Positions 22,601-31,352 of a stretch of DNA of 64,000 bases are shown here, one piece after another. The notes beneath the pieces were generated by a model. It did no database searches, was not told the origin of the DNA, and worked only from the letters and a program-made list of their open reading frames with translations. How positions within the stretch are numbered: position 1 is the first letter of the stretch; the number at the start of each line of letters is the position of its first letter. The position numbers were made by a program, and so were the translations under genes. Source of the stretch: Nectonema munidae (lineage: Eukaryota > Nematomorpha > Nectonematoida > Nectonematidae); assembly GCA_030549495.1 (NCBI GenBank), contig JAUIRK010000154.1, positions 62,001-126,000 on the forward strand. Direction: 5' to 3'.

Positions 22601-22966
22601 TAAAATTTGTTGCATGGTGCTTCTTACTTACTCATTAGGTTATAGTCTATAAGTGAATATGTAGGTATAATGTATCGATTTTTCAAGGGATATAATATAA
22701 GGTATTGATTTTTATTTGGTTTTGCATAAAAATGTAAAAAGTTGCATTCTTTTAAGTTGAAAAATAAGCACGAGTCTTTGAAAAAATTGCAAGAAGACAG
22801 AAAATCCAAGATTGAATCCGAAATATTCACTCTTCAACAGGAACAAGACGTTTTCAATAAAAAAAAGCAAAGCATATCAGCTGCGACACTCAAGAAAAAA
22901 AAGTACCACTTAATATTCTCCTTCCTCCATGCACTTCTTTTTTTGATGGATGGGTGTATGAAATAA
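10578..22966 (+). CDS. Septin, SEPT6/8/11 group (8 exons, 5' end incomplete)
   Basis: Septins are GTP-binding cytoskeletal proteins that assemble into hetero-oligomeric filaments at the cell cortex and division site. Eight exons join in phase: 10578-10695, 11943-12138, 14276-14416, 15140-15347, 17068-17164, 20627-20823, 21791-21916, 22757-22966. The product is 430 residues, against roughly 430 for the vertebrate SEPT6 group. Counting from the first codon: GYVGFDS (12-18), P-loop GETGIGKS (40-47), DTVGFGD (92-98), SKSD G4 motif (175-178), QYPWGIVE in the septin unique element, then a Lys/Glu-rich coiled coil from about 320 to 410. All introns are GT-AG. Vertebrate SEPT6 starts about 15 residues earlier, so a small 5' exon is probably missing, although Met-4 could serve as start. 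The switch I segment ([12 protein letters not shown]) has no Thr, as in the catalytically inactive SEPT6 group. The C-terminal end is uncertain. Confidence 0.92.
11632..11780 (+). repeat. tRNA-derived SINE, family 3, copy 1 (septin intron 1)
   Basis: Begins GCAGATGGCTTAGTAGTTG, close to a polymerase III A box, with B box GGGTTCGATTCC at 11,680-11,690. D-arm pairing GCTT/AAGC and a T-arm-like GGG/CCC are visible, but no acceptor stem, so it is not a functional tRNA. A copy with the same head lies at 62,074. The 3' end is uncertain. Confidence 0.65.
11891..11922 (+). repeat. CT microsatellite before septin exon b
   Basis: A TCTCTC run about 20-50 bp upstream of the exon b acceptor. It doubles as an unusually long polypyrimidine tract. 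Confidence 0.8.
11943..12138 (+). CDS. Septin exon b (P-loop and switch regions)
   Basis: Encodes [20 protein letters not shown], then a switch I stretch without Thr, [18 protein letters not shown]. Acceptor TTTTCATAG; donor GATAG|GTGCCG. The split Ser codon (AG+C) joins to exon c to give SDSWKPIVE, matching EDSYKPIVE of vertebrate SEPT6. Confidence 0.95.
13514..13654 (+). repeat. Tandem repeat, about 30-37-bp unit, septin intron 2
   Basis: Four to five imperfect units built on ATTCTAGGTCC, then TTAAAGATCATTGGTA, with variable spacers. The last unit is truncated. No coding or splice role is apparent. Confidence 0.75.
14276..14416 (+). CDS. Septin exon c
   Basis: Encodes [20 protein letters not shown], then [20 protein letters not shown] and IPPTGHS. 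Acceptor TTGTTTTAG; donor CATTC|GTAATT. Both split codons (Ser) join correctly to the neighbouring exons. Confidence 0.95.
14593..14670. mobile_element. 78-bp TTAA-flanked MITE (piggyBac-like), septin intron 3
   Basis: TTAA at 14,589-14,592 and 14,671-14,674 flank a block starting CCTTTTCAGACC and ending TTCTTAAAGGGG. TTAA duplication plus CCyTTT-type ends are the signature of piggyBac-like elements. Short and degenerate. Confidence 0.45.
14949..15060 (-). repeat. tRNA-derived SINE, family 1, copy 2 (septin intron 3)
   Basis: Contains AGAAGGCACAATTGCG, GATCGAACCCAAGACC and TGAGTTATCGAAACCCAGTA, as in the copies at 5.9 and 44.8 kb. It ends about 80 bp before septin exon d and lies antisense to the gene. 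Confidence 0.75.
15140..15347 (+). CDS. Septin exon d (G4 motif)
   Basis: Encodes [40 protein letters not shown] and [12 protein letters not shown]. The guanine-specificity motif reads SKSD, where vertebrate SEPT6 has AKAD. Acceptor TTTTTCTAG; donor AAC|GTATGT in phase 0. Confidence 0.95.
17068..17164 (+). CDS. Septin exon e
   Basis: Encodes [20 protein letters not shown], then [12 protein letters not shown], matching AHLPFAVIGSTEELKIGNKM and the RQYPWGTV core of SEPT6. Acceptor AACCTTTAG; donor GTTGAAA|GTATTT. The remaining A joins TT of exon f as Ile. Confidence 0.93.
17489..18872 (-). mobile_element. 5'-truncated RTE-type LINE in septin intron 5, antisense
   Basis: A non-LTR retrotransposon copy bounded by a 9-bp duplication CTTGCATGT (17,480-17,488 and 18,873-18,881). 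Its 5' end is cut within the reverse transcriptase (first residues [10 protein letters not shown]), as usual for LINEs. Its 3' end is an ATG-type microsatellite (CATCATCATCAT on the + strand, 17,490-17,507); RTE elements typically end in short tandem repeats. It sits between septin exons e and f, opposite to the gene's direction. It should be spliced out with the intron. Confidence 0.93.
17641..18813 (-). pseudogene. RTE-type reverse transcriptase, partial and frameshifted
   Basis: The open part is 390 residues. RT motifs: FIDLEKAFD at about 42-50, [12 protein letters not shown] at 100-111, and the catalytic YADD at 132-135. Residues 190-233 form a C4HC3 pattern (CSCC, CFKC, WVHKRC, CRRC), a PHD-like zinc finger set between the RT and the C-terminal part. 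The end ([29 protein letters not shown]) is the conserved C-terminal stretch of RTE-type elements. A one-base shift near 18,815 separates it from ILERVFEK and [13 protein letters not shown] upstream. A second shift near the 3' end separates it from [15 protein letters not shown]. No endonuclease domain is present. This is a dead copy. Confidence 0.92.
18882..20626. other. Septin intron 5 remainder, no feature seen
   Basis: AT-rich intron sequence 3' of the LINE. No exon-like or repeat structure recognised before the exon f acceptor. Confidence 0.5.
20627..20823 (+). CDS. Septin exon f
   Basis: Encodes [20 protein letters not shown], then [20 protein letters not shown] and [20 protein letters not shown]. 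This matches the [20 protein letters not shown] block of vertebrate septins closely. Acceptor TATTCAAG; donor ATTCAG|GTTTGT in phase 0. Confidence 0.95.
21025..21265. mobile_element. 241-bp hAT-type MITE in septin intron 6
   Basis: Terminal inverted repeats CAGGGTTTCTCGACC and, on the other strand, CAGAGTTTCTCAACC. Flanking 8-bp repeats CTCTAAAT (21,017-21,024) and GTCTAAAT (21,266-21,273) match at 7 of 8. CAG-type ends with 8-bp duplications are the hAT signature. Non-coding. Confidence 0.88.
21791..21916 (+). CDS. Septin exon g (coiled coil)
   Basis: Encodes [20 protein letters not shown], then [20 protein letters not shown] and KE. This matches ETYEAKRNEFLGELQKKEEE, start of the SEPT6 coiled coil. 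The acceptor may be at 21,790 or 21,793 (with or without the Gln). Donor GAA|GTATGC, phase 0. Confidence 0.93.
22757..22966 (+). CDS. Septin exon h (coiled-coil end, last recognised exon)
   Basis: Encodes [20 protein letters not shown], then [20 protein letters not shown] and SAATLKKKK, the end of the coiled coil. Reading on gives [20 protein letters not shown] and a stop at 22,964-22,966. That hydrophobic tail is unlike a septin C-terminus. A GTACCA donor directly after the Lys run (about 22,902) could splice to a further exon, so the true end is open. The acceptor TCTTTTAAG is acceptable. Confidence 0.82.
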   Translation: MKNKHESLKKLQEDRKSKIESEIFTLQQEQDVFNKKKQSISAATLKKKKYHLIFSFLHALLFLMDGCMK

Positions 22967-23072
22967 TTTTCGGCTACTTAGAAAGATGTTTATATTTTTA
23001 TGCGTAATATCAGAATGAAAGATGTCATTTTCACTTATTCATTGAAAAATCCATCCTTTGTTTTTGCTCTTG

Positions 23073-23408
23073 CAGTAGACCCTCGTTAACTCGGATATCG
23101 GATAAGTCGGACCGTGAGCGAGAATGCAAATGTTTGCCCTCATAGGCTTACAAGGGGTCATTTTCATTGACTTTTTTAATTTCGCTTTGGCTTACAAGCG
23201 GCCATTTTATTTTTTACTCCATAGGTAGTTCGCGGTCATTCTAAATTTTGACGTTATTCCAAAGCTTATTGTGGCTATAAATTCCTCCAATTTGAAATAT
23301 TTTTTTCTACCATATATATATAGATATATAATAGACCCTCTGTTATGTCGGACAATCGGCATATTCGGACACCCTTCTCCCCATGTCCGACTTAACGAGG
23401 GTCTACTG
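23073..23408. mobile_element. 336-bp pogo/Tigger-like MITE
   Basis: Left end CAGTAGACCCTCGTTAA, followed by CTCGGA; the right end read on the other strand is CAGTAGACCCTCGTTAAGTC. These are typical pogo/Tigger (Tc1-mariner superfamily) termini. The right flank is TA, the left TG, so the TA duplication has decayed. An internal partial end (TAGACCCTCTGTTATGTCGG) lies at 23,332. No transposase remains. It starts about 107 bp after the last septin stop and may lie in the 3' UTR. Confidence 0.87.
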
Positions 23409-23860
23409 TATTTATTTGTTAGGAGTAACAGCATAGCCTTCACTTTTAATCGTTAATATACTTTAATAACTGTACCTGTTACCAAATCTCAATATTCATA
23501 ATAAGATATATTCCAACGGGATGAATATACAAAAATTTCGTCAAACCTATCTTTTGAAAAGTTTAATACAAGACTATAGAAGATGTATACTACAGTATAT
23601 CTTAACTCGTTAAAGGTCGGATCCTTCTTCATCCTTATACAAATACATTTTTTCATCTTAAAATTTTTCCTTCTCTTTTTTTACCTTTGAATGCGGGAAA
23701 GATAAAAAGATTAACATTTTTTTAATGAAAGTAATAATTGAGCATTTATCGTTTTGGGTAAGATGCTCGAGTTATGACGATAATATTTTGGTATTATAAA
23801 AACTCCTTAATATTTGACAGAAAGACTTTTCTTTTTTCGTTATCCGATTAGTTTTTTTAA

Positions 23861-23990
23861 CCCTTTCGTGACCATAAAAATCAGACGCTATTTATTAAAA
23901 AGCAGAAGATTCATATACAAAACTATTTGAAAAAGCAGACGAAGGTAAAATTGTTTATGTATCATATATGATACACTGGTCACGAAAGTG
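23861..23990. mobile_element. 130-bp piggyBac-like MITE with TTAA duplication
   Basis: TTAA at 23,857-23,860 and 23,991-23,994. Termini CCCTTTCGTGACCA and, inverted, CACTTTCGTGACCA match at 13 of 14. Internal AATCAGACGC and AAAGCAGAAGATT recur in the copy at 56,255-56,374. TTAA targets and CCCT-type ends are the piggyBac signature. Confidence 0.85.
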
Positions 23991-23999
23991 TTAAATCAG

Positions 24000-25540
24000 T
24001 ATTTCATTGGAGATATTGCACACTAAGATATCTCCATATCGAACACCTCAAGTATTCAATAATTGCGTGCATCGTATACACACACCTGCTCAGTATAAAC
24101 AGGGATGTAAGCGTATGGAAAATTGAGAGTGAAATTTTGTTTAATATTTTGCGCTTAAATTATTTTTAGATCCTTTTTATAATCCGCTGTCTGGTAGCGC
24201 GTGCAAAGCATTGTTTTTGGAAAATGGAGTATTTCTACATGTGCAAACAACATCATCCTCAATCTTTTCACATATGATTTTAACTTATTTTTGTAAAAAA
24301 ACTTTGATATCTTCCATGCTTTTGCGAAAATGTATTTTAATATTTGTGTAATATGTATTATTCAATGAATAAATCCTTTTTTAATCCAACTTATTCCTGT
24401 TTAGCATAAATGTGTTGACTTTTGTAGAATACACTCAGATCATTTATTCGAATAGAAATATCAGCGGAATAGGCTAGCATTTAATTCAATTTTTATGACC
24501 TGATTCTCCAAAAAATTACAGTTTCCTTCAGAAAAGCCACAAGGTGATGATACCCTTAAAATTTTAGATCACCTTTATTTTATACATTTTTTCAAATTGT
24601 TTTTAAATTGTACTTTTATGATTTTTACTATTTTACTCTATAAAAAACTTTATATTTTATAATAAAAAAAAGACATCAAAAAAGTCGACATTTTGGTTTT
24701 TATGGGTGAATAGACAAATCAAATGTTTGCAAAGCTTTAATAAAAATTTTCATTTCCATATCTGCGTGACATTCAAATTTACCCAAGTAAGCTTTGATAA
24801 TTTTAGCATATATTTATAATTTTTTATCTAAGAAATATCTCCCGAGTTTGCTCTATGATGTGCTTAAAAAACAAAGAAGTTGATTGAATGTCTAAATTAA
24901 GTATTTGTTTGGAGCATCATTTTAAGTTCTTCATACAATTGAGAAAAGCTTTCTAGAAGTAAATAATAAGTTTCACAACTTGATGCCAAATTAAGATATG
25001 GTTTCACCAGATGCACTCCCATTATTACTCGAAAACAGGTTAAGATTCAATAAATTCAAAATTTCTACAAATACAAAGTTATACGAAATTGTGTAATAAT
25101 TTCACCACATCCAATTGACATATTCGACCGTTTTCTACAACTTCCTCAGCTTCCATTTTTGTTAGATTGTTTTTCCTCCTCTTGGAGGACTTAAATGAAA
25201 AATCATAGCCTGAATAACATCTTTTTCTAGGGGTAACATGCCATTTTCAAGTGAAAGTTTTCAAAATATTTAACTCCTAATTCTTTATACCAAACTCAAT
25301 TTCAAGTGACGCATTATTCATCTGAAAAATATGTAATTTTTCATTTTAGAATGTACAATATGTAGTATATGCATGCAATATGCATATAGGTAACCTTGGG
25401 CATTAACATATATCATTTTAAAAGACAAGCAAGAAATGAAAGTTATATTTATATCCTTTACTTATATAAAATATCCATTTTTAAGACAATTATGGATGCA
25501 TCTTTAAGAGGGTGCGAAAAATTATTTAATAACCCATCAA
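24000..25540. other. Gene-free AT-rich stretch
   Basis: No conserved frame, repeat end or RNA gene recognised. Confidence 0.5.
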
Positions 25541-25979
25541 AATTGTTCCCATGTGGGAACATTTTTTTAAAAGCTTTTAGTCAGATATTTTCTTCCTATT
25601 ATTTCATTTTATCAAAATAAAAAAAAGCCAAAAAAAAGTTTGGAACCACAAAAATTGTAATCGAAAATGATATTGTTTTTATATTTTATGCTTTAAAACA
25701 AAAAAAGATTAATTTTTAACACCCCGAAAAAAATGAAAAAACAAACATTAAATTCAGATTTATTAAAATGTTTTTTGTTCTAGAAATTTTTGTTTTGTTT
25801 CAATCTAATTTCCAAGCTACTTCAACAATGTATATGTCTTATTTTTTTCTTTATTCATCAGTTAAGTATTTATGTTCCCATCTGGGAACAATGCCTAGAT
25901 ATGAACTTTTCGATTCATATTTTTATGATAGACTTTGCTTGTTTTTACATCTTAAATTTTTTTTATTGAATAACTATTT

Positions 25980-26560
25980 TTGGAATATTCTAAAATGTAT
26001 AATGCATCAAAAGATAGACTCGTTACACTTCAGGAAGTTGATGAACAAACTCTTAAAAATGTAATTCTTCCTCCTTCTGCTAATATTGATCTTGACAGCG
26101 ACACTGAAAATGTTCCTGATCAATATTCTGACGAGAAATATGAAGAGCTTTTCGAACCTGCTGGTGAATTAGAGCTAGACAATAGCTCAAGTGGCTGTGA
26201 GGATTCTATACTTACCATTCCTAAAGCCAAAAAAACTAAAACCCATGAACCAGTATGGAAAAAACAATAGAATTTCATCAAGATTATTCCTTCAGACGAA
26301 ATTGATAATCTTGCCCTTGTTTATCCAGAGCTTGTTTTAAAAACTCTTTTTGAGATATGGAAGCTATTCATTACTGATGCCTTGATTAAAAAATTTTTAG
26401 AAGAAACTTTATTGTATGCGAGACGAGATAAAAATAATATACATTTTGACTTTTGTAAAGGAGAAATACAAAGATTTTTTGGAGTAATTATAATATCTGA
26501 ATATCATTCTCTACCTTCGTAAAAAGATTATTGGTCGAATCAACTAGATCTTGGTGTCTA
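25980..26560 (+). pseudogene. piggyBac-type transposase, N-terminal fragment
   Basis: The first 96 residues are open (SANIDLDSDTENVPDQYSDE, acidic, typical of piggyBac N-termini). After an in-frame TAG at 26,268 the frame goes on with IIPSDEIDNLALVYPELVLK and FLEETLLYARRDKNNIHFDF, then EIQRFFGVIIISEYHSLPS, a second stop at 26,520 and KDYWSNQLDLGV. That is the conserved start of the DDE_Tnp_1_7 domain (T..YA..., F.GI.....Y..LP....YWS). The three catalytic Asp lie further on and are not present: similarity ends where base composition changes near 26,560. It is a dead fragment. It shows no close match to the piggyBac at 38.4-40.5 kb, so it is likely a different lineage. Confidence 0.82.
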
Positions 26561-27290
26561 TGTCCTCGTCCTCCGGCCCGAAATAATAGGTTGGTGTGGT
26601 TTGCTTTGTTGATTTTTTTGTTTGCATCGTTCTTTGGTAACTGTTGGTGTTTCGGGTACTTTGGTTTGGTTCGTTTGGGGTCCCTCGGGGTGCTTTGGGG
26701 GGGGTGTGGGTGGTTGGTTCAACTTTTTTTTTGTATTTTTTCCAGTTTATCGGTTTCTACAAGACTTCGTTGACGAAACCGGAAAAATTTATCTGTTTCA
26801 GATATGAAAAATCCCGGTTTTGTTTTTGTTGTGGTCTTTTTTTTGAGTGGATATTCTTCCTCATGCTCTTCTTCCACACAAAAAATAAAAAATTTTCTCA
26901 TTGGTGAAGCAATAAAGTGGTATGGGTGGGTGTTGATAGATATGTTGAGTGTTATTCCTATGATAGAGGGAAAAATTATTATTGATTAAAAATAGAATTT
27001 AATTTAAGATGGAGGTTTTTAAATAAATAAATATGATGTTCATTTCAGTTTAGAGAGAAGTTAAATATGTTTCTGAAGTTAGATAAATTGAGAAAAAATG
27101 ATGGAAAAAGAATTTCGTGATGATGTAAGGTTTGATGGATTTGTATTTAAAGTTTGAGAGTAAGGAAGATGAGAAAAAAGTAATGTGTGAAAATTAAAGA
27201 GGGAGAAAAAAAAATTTGAATTTATAATAAATAATTAAATATTATATATAAAAACAAAAAAGTTTAATAAATATAGTTGTATAAAAAAAG
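26560..27290. other. Cytosine-poor, homopolymer-rich block, possibly low-quality sequence
   Basis: Composition changes abruptly within the transposase fragment to G/T-rich text (GGTGCTTTGGGGGGGGTG at about 26,690), then nearly C-free A/G/T sequence to 27,290. Any frames here are unsupported. Similar blocks lie at 37.36-37.8 and 50.1-50.75 kb. Confidence 0.5.
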
Positions 27291-27299
27291 ATACTATAT

Positions 27300-29533
27300 A
27301 TCGGCGATGTTCCCACATGGGAACATGAATTTTTTTAAAAGAGTATCCAATCTTTTTGTATAATTTTTTTATAATATTTCTTAAATATTGTCAGGCAAGC
27401 TAAAAATAAAGTATTACAACAAGACCTATTGGCTTTAAGTAAGTGCCACGAAAAAGGACTCTACAAATTTAACAATTAAGATTATGAAGTTTGGATTCAT
27501 ATTTTTATTCACAAACTTATCTTTGTAAAATTACGTTACTAATGTAAATCAAAAATATAAACATAATAAGAATTGTAAAGATAGCTAACTGCTTTTAATC
27601 GCAAGAACTTTCATGTATGCATACTAGAGTTGGAGCGAAATTCATAGAATAATAATAATAATTTTTTTAAAAAACCGAAATCAGATTCAGCAATTTGAGC
27701 GCGGGAAGCTTCGCTTGTATACCTCAGGGAAACGAGCAGAGTTTCGTTCAAAACTAAGAACTTAGCTCCACAGTACCTTTTCTATCGAGGCCATACAAAT
27801 AGATAACGATTCGCATACAGAAGCCATGGGTGAAGAAAGATTTTTTCATTCCTAAAATCGGAAGTCGAAAGCTACCACGAACAACCATATATATGCAGAT
27901 TTCAGCGAATCATGGTACAGATGATCCAGTGATCTACTGAAAACGATAGATGTACCGATTCCAAAATTTTATCTGATTCTTATTTTTTTACAATTATCGA
28001 TTCCGATACTGATTATAATTGTAGTTTTGAACATGCTTATATGTAACTAACTTTAAGGTAAACTTTAAAAAGTATAAACAGAATATCAATTGAATGTAGT
28101 AGAATATCAAAAAGGTTTCTTGAATAGTAAAATACATATTTATACTTACACACTGAAACTTTCTTAAGAAAATTGTTAAATCGTATAAAATTGGAAAGAG
28201 ATTCAAAAACAAATAAACTCGATATTTTTCGTCAGAGTTGGCTTTAAAAATTTTATGTACTCGAATAGAAGTGTACTTTTTCAACTCTAGCAAAAAATTT
28301 CACGAAGCTCTGAATGGGACCAGGTGTGCCCACTAAAGACACATATATATACAGTGACGCATTCAATATTTTAATTTGGAGAGTCAGAGTGCGCTACTTG
28401 TTTAATTTTTGCCAGGATCCATTGTCTGAACTAAAGTCAACAACTGTTTCGTATACAACCTAGCAAACGATAAAAATGAAAAAAAAACTTTGAAAAATTA
28501 TCATATAAATTAGATATTAAACTAAAATTTTAATTTTGATTAAATTAAAGAATCTCTAAGTAATCATCAGCTTTTTTTTATTTTTGCCCATAAGTGTTAA
28601 ATCCTCCTTTCTGGAAACTAAAGCAATCCATCTTTCTACAGCTAGCTAAGCTCGTCTGAAAATATCTACAAATATGATTTTATACTAATCAGAATTACAA
28701 TCATATTTTGAGAATCAAAATTAAAATTTTAGAAATGAAAAAATCAGAATCAAAGTTGTAATGCAAAAATGCAGAGAACTAGAATCAAGTCATTATCTTG
28801 AATCGGTCCCAATGATGAACATACCTAAGGGTTAATGACATTGTTAACAATTATTTTTTATAGTTCAAAGCATCTATTCAATCGCTTAACACTTCTAAAA
28901 TTAATTTTTGAAAGGGAGATTCTCAAAGCACTTTTATAATCCAGTTAACACTCTAACTAAGCGGAAACTTTGATGACACTTTAATTTTGTTCCATCTTAC
29001 TTCAGATTTTTATATAAATACTCGAACCCTTTTTTTACTTGTATCTGAATCTTGTCCTGCTCGGGCTGGACTCTCCTTCACATATAAATATTTTACTTTT
29101 TTTTCCTCTATTTTTTGGTATCGCATCCAATGGAAGCATTTTCTTCCATAATCGCACACATGATAGGAATGGTCACATTTTGAAATCAAACCCAGAGCGA
29201 CAGGGTGAATATCTTACCGTCCCACCACTTCGTTTCCTGCCAACTTTATCTACCCCTTATTTACTATTTTTTCAACACTATTAAAGTTGATATACAAATC
29301 AGATTTCATTTATAACGAATTTCGCATATAACAAAATTTTTTCGAGTCCTCACAAAAATATTGAAAAATGTCTTAAAAGATCGGTTATAACAAATTTTCA
29401 ACATAACAAATTACTTTTTCTAAAAAAAAAATTTCTTGCAAAATTCCAAAAAAACTTGAGACTTTTAAACATTCCATTCATAAAAAATAATTTCTAAAAC
29501 TTTTCAGATACTTTATTTAATTTATATTTTATA
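27300..29533. other. Gene-free AT-rich stretch
   Basis: Contains a near-palindrome GTTCCCACATGGGAAC near 27,309. Around 29,300-29,410 lie TTTATAACGAATTTCGCATA and several ATAACAAA motifs, resembling Tc1/mariner-pogo subterminal sequence, but with no second end found. No coding sequence recognised. Confidence 0.4.
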
Positions 29534-29546
29534 ATGGGGGTAAACA

Positions 29547-29717
29547 GAGCCCCCTTCTCTCTAAGCCTCAATGGTTGTCAGCTGAACAGTTTAAGGTCAG
29601 GGGTTCGATCCCCAATGCTCCCGATTCTTAAAAACAAAATCACAAAAACTGTGTTTAATCATTTCAAGCATATAGCATTACGGCTGAAAGTGCTTTAATA
29701 TCGTCAACCAACCAACC
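29547..29717 (+). mobile_element. tRNA-derived SINE, family 2, with perfect target-site duplication
   Basis: Flanked by a perfect 13-bp direct repeat ATGGGGGTAAACA (29,534-29,546 and 29,718-29,730). The head has an A-box-like TAAGCCTCAATGGTTGTCAG and a B box GGGGTTCGATCCCC. The tail is CAACCAACCAACC. A 5'-truncated relative lies at 190-300. The intact duplication points to a fairly recent insertion. No acceptor stem, so not a tRNA gene. Confidence 0.88.
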
Positions 29718-29794
29718 ATGGGGGTAAACAATTTTAAAAAGAGAATGAACTTTACTTTGAAAAAAAAGTTAAAAAAAAGCTTAAAATTTTTTTT

Positions 29795-29905
29795 TTAAAA
29801 CTTAAAAAAAACTGACCCGGACTTTGTTTCCCAAATTTATTTAGATACCGACCCCAATCTCTTTAAAATCTTCGACGCCTCAAACCTGCCCCTACCCCAA
29901 GTATT
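29795..29905 (-). repeat. CAGGGTTGCGGAGTC-family repeat, degenerate copy 3
   Basis: On the - strand: GGCGTCGAAGATTTTAAAG, GGGGTCGGTATCTAAATAAA, TTTGGGAAACAAAGTCCGGG. Order and spacing follow the copies at 4.1 and 9.24 kb. Confidence 0.4.
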
Positions 29906-30218
29906 AGACGTTAGAAGTTTAGAAGTTGACCATATAAATATGAATTCATAACATTATTGAAATTTCAAACAGATGATTTTTAAGCGACCAGAATGACCCT
30001 TTCACAACCCGCACACTCTCATTTTCGCACTTAAAATTCAAATTTTGGAGTATTTAAGCTACTGAAACAAAATTAAAATAAACACCACGATCAAAGCAAA
30101 ACAAAATGATGTATTAAATTCAATGACTTTAATTATTATTAATACAAAAAAATAAACAGAACATTATATTAAAATCCCTCAAGATCACACTCCATTTCAC
30201 TTTCAGAATAATCTAGGC

Positions 30219-30501
30219 CAAGAATACTTAACATTTGACCCTCCCCTTAGGGGTCCAGGGATTTGTTTAAGGGGCAAGGGGGAAAATAAAAAAAAAATTT
30301 TTTTTTTAAAAATATAAATATACATTTTTTTAAAAAAATTAAAAAATAAAAAAATTTAAAAAAAAAAAAAATATTTTTAACTATTAATTGCATGAAAGGT
30401 TTTTTTATGACTTTTATGTGAAAATTTCCTTGGAGGGGGTCCATACCTTTCATCAACTTTTTAAAAGGGGTCCATGACTGAATAAATGTTAAGAACCCCT
30501 G
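30219..30501. mobile_element. 283-bp hAT-type MITE
   Basis: The right end, read on the other strand, is CAGGGGTTCTTAACATTTAT; the left end is CAAGAATACTTAACATTTGA. Flanks ATCTAGGC (30,211-30,218) and ATCCCGGC (30,502-30,509) match at 6 of 8. AGGGGTCC/GGACCCC motifs lie inside both ends. The middle (30,283-30,372) is a run of A and T homopolymers that may be poorly resolved. Confidence 0.75.
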
Positions 30502-31352
30502 ATCCCGGCCAAGTTCATGAATATCCTGGGCTCGTAAGTGTTGTTTATCTCTACTGTAGGTGTCCAGGACCTTCGGATGTGGCATGTCATTCTCCTCCCA
30601 GGACTCCGTTCATCTTCAGACAAATCAACCATTCAGATCTCAAGTAATGTATTTCTTTTATTTTTGACAAAAAAATGAGCTGTTGCATATGGATACAACG
30701 GTATTATGCGTATATAACTTAGTGTCTAGGTCTAGGCGTCATGGTGAATTGAAAGAAGCTTTCTAGGGCATACTTAAAGTCAATGAATGATGTGGTATTT
30801 TCTTTGTAACACAGTATCGTCGCTAGCTTTTGAAATTGGAGAATGGGAAAACCGAGATTTATGTTGGGTAAAAACACAATTTTGATATAAAATTTTAAAA
30901 AGGCATAACTTTGAAAGAGCAATAATAAACGTTACTTCTAATTCTTGCCCTAACCTTCTCCTCTCTGTTAGTTACGCTTACAACCATGACAAAAAGTGAA
31001 AAAAGTCAAGTATTTTTTAAAAAAAAACAATTAATATGAAAAAATTGGAGCTAAATTTTTCTAAACTCCTTTTTTATACATAAAAGATTAGTGAATGAAA
31101 AACCGGGATTCTTATAAATCCTCCGGGATTCCGTTGTTAAGCGACTTCAAAACTGAGACAATTTGCAACCTATGTGGCATATATAAAAAGTAATGGAAAA
31201 AGAGTTATGGTAGTATAGATCTGTTGGTCAGCATAGTGGTGGAAAATTCATCTTACACTAACTTATGAGTAAAGACTTTACTGCTTTCCGATTATTATCT
31301 TTTGTAATGTGATGATCTTAGATTTTATCAAATGTCTTTTAAACAAAGAAAG

